Source: Candidatus Methanomethylophilus sp. UBA78 (lineage in GTDB: Archaea; Thermoplasmatota; Thermoplasmata; Methanomassiliicoccales; Methanomethylophilaceae). From it: a stretch of DNA of 16,786 nucleotides. This document shows positions 13,967-16,786 of the stretch, piece by piece (within the stretch, counting starts at the first letter, position 1; each line of letters opens with the position of its first letter). The stretch is taken from contig DARY01000032.1 in assembly GCA_002503545.1 (NCBI GenBank), positions 1 to 16,786 of the forward strand. The letters are read 5' to 3'. Below the pieces are notes generated by a model, which worked only from the letters and a program-made list of their open reading frames with translations, was not told where the DNA came from and made no database searches. The position numbers and the translations under genes were made by a program.

Positions 13967-14749
13967 ATGGCAAAGACGGCCCTAGTCACAGGTGCATCGG
14001 GCGGAATCGGACTGGAACTCACCAGGATCCTGGCCAGGAACGGCTACGACATAGTGGCCGTGGCCCGCGGAGCGGAGAGACTGGAGGTCCTGAAGGGCGA
14101 ATTGGAGTCGCTCTACGGGGCCGGGGTCACCGTCATCGCGTCGGACCTGTCCGCCGACGGGGCGGCGCGGGACGTGTGCGATATTCTCGCCGAAAAGGGC
14201 ATCGATGTCGACATCCTCGTCAACAACGCCGGGTTCGGGGACTACGGACCCTTCGCCGAATGCGACTGGGACAAGCAGGACAGGATGATCAGACTGAACG
14301 TGCTGGCACTTTCCCACCTGACCCGCCTCCTGCTTCCGGGCATGCTCTCCCGCGGAGGCGGCCGGATACTGAACACGGCATCCGTGGCCTCGTTCGAACC
14401 GGGACCCCTCATGTCCGTCTACTACGCCACGAAGGCCTACGTCCTTTCGTTCTCCGAGGCCCTGGCGGAGGAACTGAAGGGGACGGGCGTCACGGTCACC
14501 GCCCTCTGCCCCGGGCCGACGGACACCGGTTTCGCCAGAACGGCCAACGCCGACGGGGCCAACGTATTCAAGAAGAGCACCTCCTCCGACGCCCGCACCG
14601 TGGCCTACTGCGGATACCGCAGCATGATGAGGGGTAAGGCGGTGGCGGTCTGCGGCGTTTCGTTCAAGATCGTGCTGTTCTTCGTGAAGATCCTGCCCAG
14701 GTCCCTCGTGCGCAGGGCGGTCATGAGCATACAGAAGAGATCGGCCTGA
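13967..14749 (+). CDS. Short-chain dehydrogenase/reductase (DltE-like)
   Basis: This 260-residue classical SDR has a Rossmann fold with TGASGGIG (8-15) for the nicotinamide cofactor, NNAG (about 86-89), a catalytic Ser in the NTASVAS segment, and Tyr-x-x-x-Lys in YYATKAYV. The Arg after the second strand (VARGAERL) hints at NADP(H), but this is uncertain. The C-terminal part, from about residue 225, is basic and hydrophobic (KIVLFFVKILPRSLVRRAV) and may sit at a membrane. The substrate cannot be told from sequence; relatives act on acyl or keto lipids or simple ketones. The ATG at 13967 follows a TATA element by about 28 bases and lacks a spaced ribosome-binding site, so the mRNA is probably leaderless. 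It stands alone after the tRNA. Confidence 0.9.
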   Translation: MAKTALVTGASGGIGLELTRILARNGYDIVAVARGAERLEVLKGELESLYGAGVTVIASDLSADGAARDVCDILAEKGIDVDILVNNAGFGDYGPFAECDWDKQDRMIRLNVLALSHLTRLLLPGMLSRGGGRILNTASVASFEPGPLMSVYYATKAYVLSFSEALAEELKGTGVTVTALCPGPTDTGFARTANADGANVFKKSTSSDARTVAYCGYRSMMRGKAVAVCGVSFKIVLFFVKILPRSLVRRAVMSIQKRSA

Positions 14750-14839
14750 GGTATCTGGCACATATACGTCTGCGATTCCGCCGGGATACCGTGCCCGAAC
14801 GGACGGATACCCCGTACGCGAGGAAACGAATCAGAGCCT

Positions 14840-14858
14840 CGGCGGAGTAAAACCGCCG
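14840..14858. other. Hairpin in the SDR-nuclease gap
   Basis: CGGCGG (14840-14845) and CCGCCG (14853-14858) enclose a 7-base A-rich loop, about 90 bases after the SDR stop and just upstream of the next promoter. It could end the SDR transcript or be an operator. Confidence 0.3.
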
Positions 14859-14874
14859 GATCCGAGATTACCGC

Positions 14875-14882
14875 AAAATACG
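14875..14882 (+). promoter_or_regulatory. Candidate TATA element of the YqaJ-like gene
   Basis: AAAATACG starts 28 bases before the ATG at 14903, the spacing for a leaderless transcript. The match to consensus is partial. Confidence 0.35.
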
Positions 14883-14902
14883 AGTAAGTCGTTCCCTCGG
14901 TC

Positions 14903-15712
14903 ATGGCATTCGACGGAAGGGCGAACATAATCGAGATAGACGACGAGGACAGGGTCGTCGCATTCGACCTGTACAGGAGGAAGAAGATCTCCGGGACCAA
15001 ACTCGGCCCCATCCTCGGCATGAGCGACCTGTCCACCCCCTTCAAGGTCGCACTGGAGCTCGCCGGCATATATCCGGGGGACAAATCCAACAAGTACATC
15101 GAGGCGGGGAACGTCCTGGAGCCCGTCATAAGGGAGTACGTCAGGAAGAACGCGGGCAGCCTCCGTGCGGGACTGGATGTGCCAGACGGTACGGAAATCA
15201 TAATAGAGGAACCCGTCGAGAAGGAGAAGTGCGGCTACGACCACTTCCACGACAACAAGCTGTTCGGAGGCCTGGTGGACGGATACGTGGCCTACGGGGG
15301 CAGGAGGAGGGCCATCCTCGAGATAAAGACCTCCCACGACAGGCAGAAATGGCTGGACGGGGACGGGAACGTGAGCGTGATACCCCCGACCTACATGATG
15401 CAGGCCGGACTCTATGCGGAACTGTCCGGAGTTGACAGGATAGTGTTCGCCGTCGGCTTCCTGGAGGATGCCGATTACGACCGCCCCAACCTCTGGACCC
15501 CCACGCCCGAGAACACCGCGCTGGTGACGGTCGGCAGACCGGACATGTCCGGCCCCATGGCGGAGGCGGAGAGATGGTACCGCGAATACATAGACGCGGG
15601 CGAGACCCCGGCCTGGACCGACAGGGACGCCGAGCTGGTGAAATGGCTGAAGTCATATGACCCAGATGCGAAAAGGAACGTCAAACCGAAAGGGAAGGGT
15701 AAGAGGTTTTGA
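14903..15712 (+). CDS. YqaJ-like PD-(D/E)XK nuclease
   Basis: This 269-residue protein resembles the YqaJ/lambda-exonuclease family of phage-type recombination nucleases. The N-terminal ISGTKLGPILGMSDLSTPFK matches the YqaJ opening (G-x-K/D-x-x-x-I-L-G). A Glu in GNVLEPVIREY, the Asp of GGLVDGYV, the Glu-x-Lys of AILEIKTSHD and the Gln of MMQAGLYAEL form the expected metal-binding and catalytic set in order. The C-terminal tail is Lys-rich (PKGKGKRF), possibly DNA-binding. Such enzymes chew one strand of duplex ends for annealing recombination or repair. There is no annealing protein, integrase or phage gene beside it, so it may be a domesticated element gene or a housekeeping repair nuclease. 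It is probably leaderless and convergent with ramA. Confidence 0.72.
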   Translation: MAFDGRANIIEIDDEDRVVAFDLYRRKKISGTKLGPILGMSDLSTPFKVALELAGIYPGDKSNKYIEAGNVLEPVIREYVRKNAGSLRAGLDVPDGTEIIIEEPVEKEKCGYDHFHDNKLFGGLVDGYVAYGGRRRAILEIKTSHDRQKWLDGDGNVSVIPPTYMMQAGLYAELSGVDRIVFAVGFLEDADYDRPNLWTPTPENTALVTVGRPDMSGPMAEAERWYREYIDAGETPAWTDRDAELVKWLKSYDPDAKRNVKPKGKGKRF

Positions 15713-15713
15713 A

Positions 15714-15734
15714 GGGGGCGGGATCCCCGTCCCC
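15714..15734. terminator. Hairpin shared by convergent YqaJ-like gene and ramA
   Basis: GGGGGCGGG (15714-15722) pairs with CCCGTCCCC (15726-15734, one G-T) as a 9-bp stem with a 3-base loop. It fills the 24-base gap between two convergent stops, as the hairpin between sufB and iorB does. Confidence 0.5.
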
Positions 15735-15736
15735 GC

Positions 15737-16786
15737 TCAGTTCTCGACCAGCCTGAGCCTGTTGTACTGGTAGACCTTCTCCGGACAGGACATCTGGCAC
15801 CTGTAGCAGGCCGTTCCGAGGCAGTTCTTGGTCTGCACGGTGATGAGCTTATCGTCGGATACGGTGAGCGCCTTCTCCGGGCACTCCCTCTGGCACTTCC
15901 TGCATCCGGTGCAGCCCTCCATCCTCCCGACCAGTTCCGTGCCTATGTCGTGGATGATGGTGAGTCCCCTCTCCCCGAGGTCAGGTATGTCGCGGGCGAC
16001 CATCCTGTGGACGTTGGCGCGGCCCTTGGGCTTGGGAAGTTCCTGGATGCCGACCATGGCGTTGTTCCTGTTGTACATCTCCATGGACATGCCCTCGTCC
16101 CAGAAGGACAGCTCCTGCATGTAGATCTGCTCGAACACCTTGTCGGAGGCGAACATCACGTGGTTCGCCCTGATGCCGTTGGCCGTGGTCTGCAGCTCGT
16201 CGAGGAGCTCGGGGTTCCTGAGGATGTCCGTGGCCATGGCCAGGGAGGTGTTGCCCCACTGGTAGATCTCGGTCGACGACGGGGGGATGAGACCTATGTC
16301 CCTCGCCTTGAGGGCGTCGACGTAAGTTCCGGAGGCCCCGGCCATGTACATGATGTGCATGTCGGAGAACTTGATGCCGGCATGTTCCAGGAGGGTGAAG
16401 TGCCCGGCCCTCATGGCCCCGATGGCCTTGGTGGCCTCCGAGATGTCCCTGGTGTCGACGTATATGCCGTCCTGCAGATGCAGCTTGCCGTCCTCCGTGT
16501 CGAGCTTACCCTTCTTCCAGAGGTGGTCGTACTGCGCGACGGCTACGGCCGCCACCACTCCGGTGCCGGTGATTCCCTTGGCCTTGCCGTGCATGGGTCC
16601 CTCGGCGGTCTGCACACCGAGGTTGAAATCGAAGGAGTCGCCGTCCTGGGGCGTTATGGCGTCGTCGAGGACCTTGCACTTCCAGGCGAAGTCGTACTCG
16701 AGGTCGCTGATGGCGCCCGGCGCCGCGAGCATCCCGCATTTGATGGACTGGCCTTCCATGGCGGGACCGGCGGCGGCGGAACCGGT
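15737..16786 (-). CDS. ramA: RamA-type reductive activase of methyltransferase corrinoid proteins; N-terminus cut by window edge
   Basis: The frame is open to the last base, so the 349 residues seen are a C-terminal fragment; methanogen RamA has about 540. It matches the RACE family (ASKHA-fold activators of corrinoid proteins): TGSAAAGPAMEG and CGMLAAPGAI at the fragment start, GITGTGVV, and MAGASGTYVDALKARDIGLIPP further on. The C-terminal domain carries two ferredoxin motifs, EGCTGCRKCQRECP (CX2CX2CX3C) and NCLGTACYRCQMSCP (CX4CX2CX3C). RamA uses ATP to reduce Co(II) to Co(I) in the corrinoid proteins that serve methylamine:CoM methyl transfer. The two clusters and methanogen-like context favour RamA over bacterial activators, which usually have an N-terminal 2Fe-2S domain. 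No methyltransferase gene is visible in the window. Confidence 0.88.
   Translation of the reverse strand, partial: TGSAAAGPAMEGQSIKCGMLAAPGAISDLEYDFAWKCKVLDDAITPQDGDSFDFNLGVQTAEGPMHGKAKGITGTGVVAAVAVAQYDHLWKKGKLDTEDGKLHLQDGIYVDTRDISEATKAIGAMRAGHFTLLEHAGIKFSDMHIMYMAGASGTYVDALKARDIGLIPPSSTEIYQWGNTSLAMATDILRNPELLDELQTTANGIRANHVMFASDKVFEQIYMQELSFWDEGMSMEMYNRNNAMVGIQELPKPKGRANVHRMVARDIPDLGERGLTIIHDIGTELVGRMEGCTGCRKCQRECPEKALTVSDDKLITVQTKNCLGTACYRCQMSCPEKVYQYNRLRLVEN

Overview
The window is a piece of a GC-rich methanogenic archaeal chromosome. The best fit is the order Methanomassiliicoccales (Thermoplasmata-related methylotrophic methanogens). The archaeal signs are a beta-CASP RNase of the aCPSF1 type, an archaeal-type leucyl-tRNA synthetase, TATA-box promoters, apparently leaderless genes and a tRNA gene without encoded CCA. 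The methylotrophic sign is the C-terminal two thirds of a RamA-type corrinoid-protein activase at the right edge. All 15 protein genes end in TGA (14) or TAA (1), never TAG, which fits a genome that reads TAG as pyrrolysine, although high GC also favours TGA. The genus-level placement is inference.

Layout. 1-1664 (+): aCPSF1 (cut by the left edge) overlapping ubiX. 1719-4625 (-): leuS, convergent with ubiX. 4626-5010: a divergent regulatory region with a cluster of TTGTCCGAC repeats abutting a TATA box. 5011-6188 (+): a small protein with two tandem ribbon-helix-helix domains, then a short FtsZ-like protein that has the GTP-binding half but not the C-terminal half. 6189-6697: a gene-poor control region with several palindromes, including a perfect 11-bp-arm palindrome and two TTTAGG..CCTAAA dyads next to sufC. 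6698-11251 (+): a five-gene iron-sulfur assembly operon in the order sufC-sufD(short)-sufS-sufU-sufB. 11285-13695 (-): iorA-iorB, indolepyruvate:ferredoxin oxidoreductase. 13839-13921 (+): tRNA-Leu(UAG). 13967-14749 (+): a short-chain dehydrogenase. 14903-15712 (+): a YqaJ-like nuclease. 15737-16786 (-): ramA, cut by the right edge.

How the genes fit together. The suf operon carries a complete Fe-S assembly set: a cysteine desulfurase, a sulfur-transfer protein and the SufBCD scaffold. It sits beside Fe-S-rich anaerobic enzymes (IorA and RamA each have two clusters). The suf gene order, and a SufU with the long Cys-Cys spacing of Gram-positive SufU, resemble Firmicutes sufCDSUB and suggest transfer between domains. 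UbiX would supply prenylated FMN to UbiD-type decarboxylases, a plausible use in archaea being the modified mevalonate pathway.

The most unusual part is 4870-6190. An RHH regulator gene with an operator-like repeat array is followed by a truncated FtsZ homologue, reminiscent of the haloarchaeal cdrS-ftsZ2 pair but with a duplicated RHH fold and a tubulin-family protein lacking the T7 catalytic loop.
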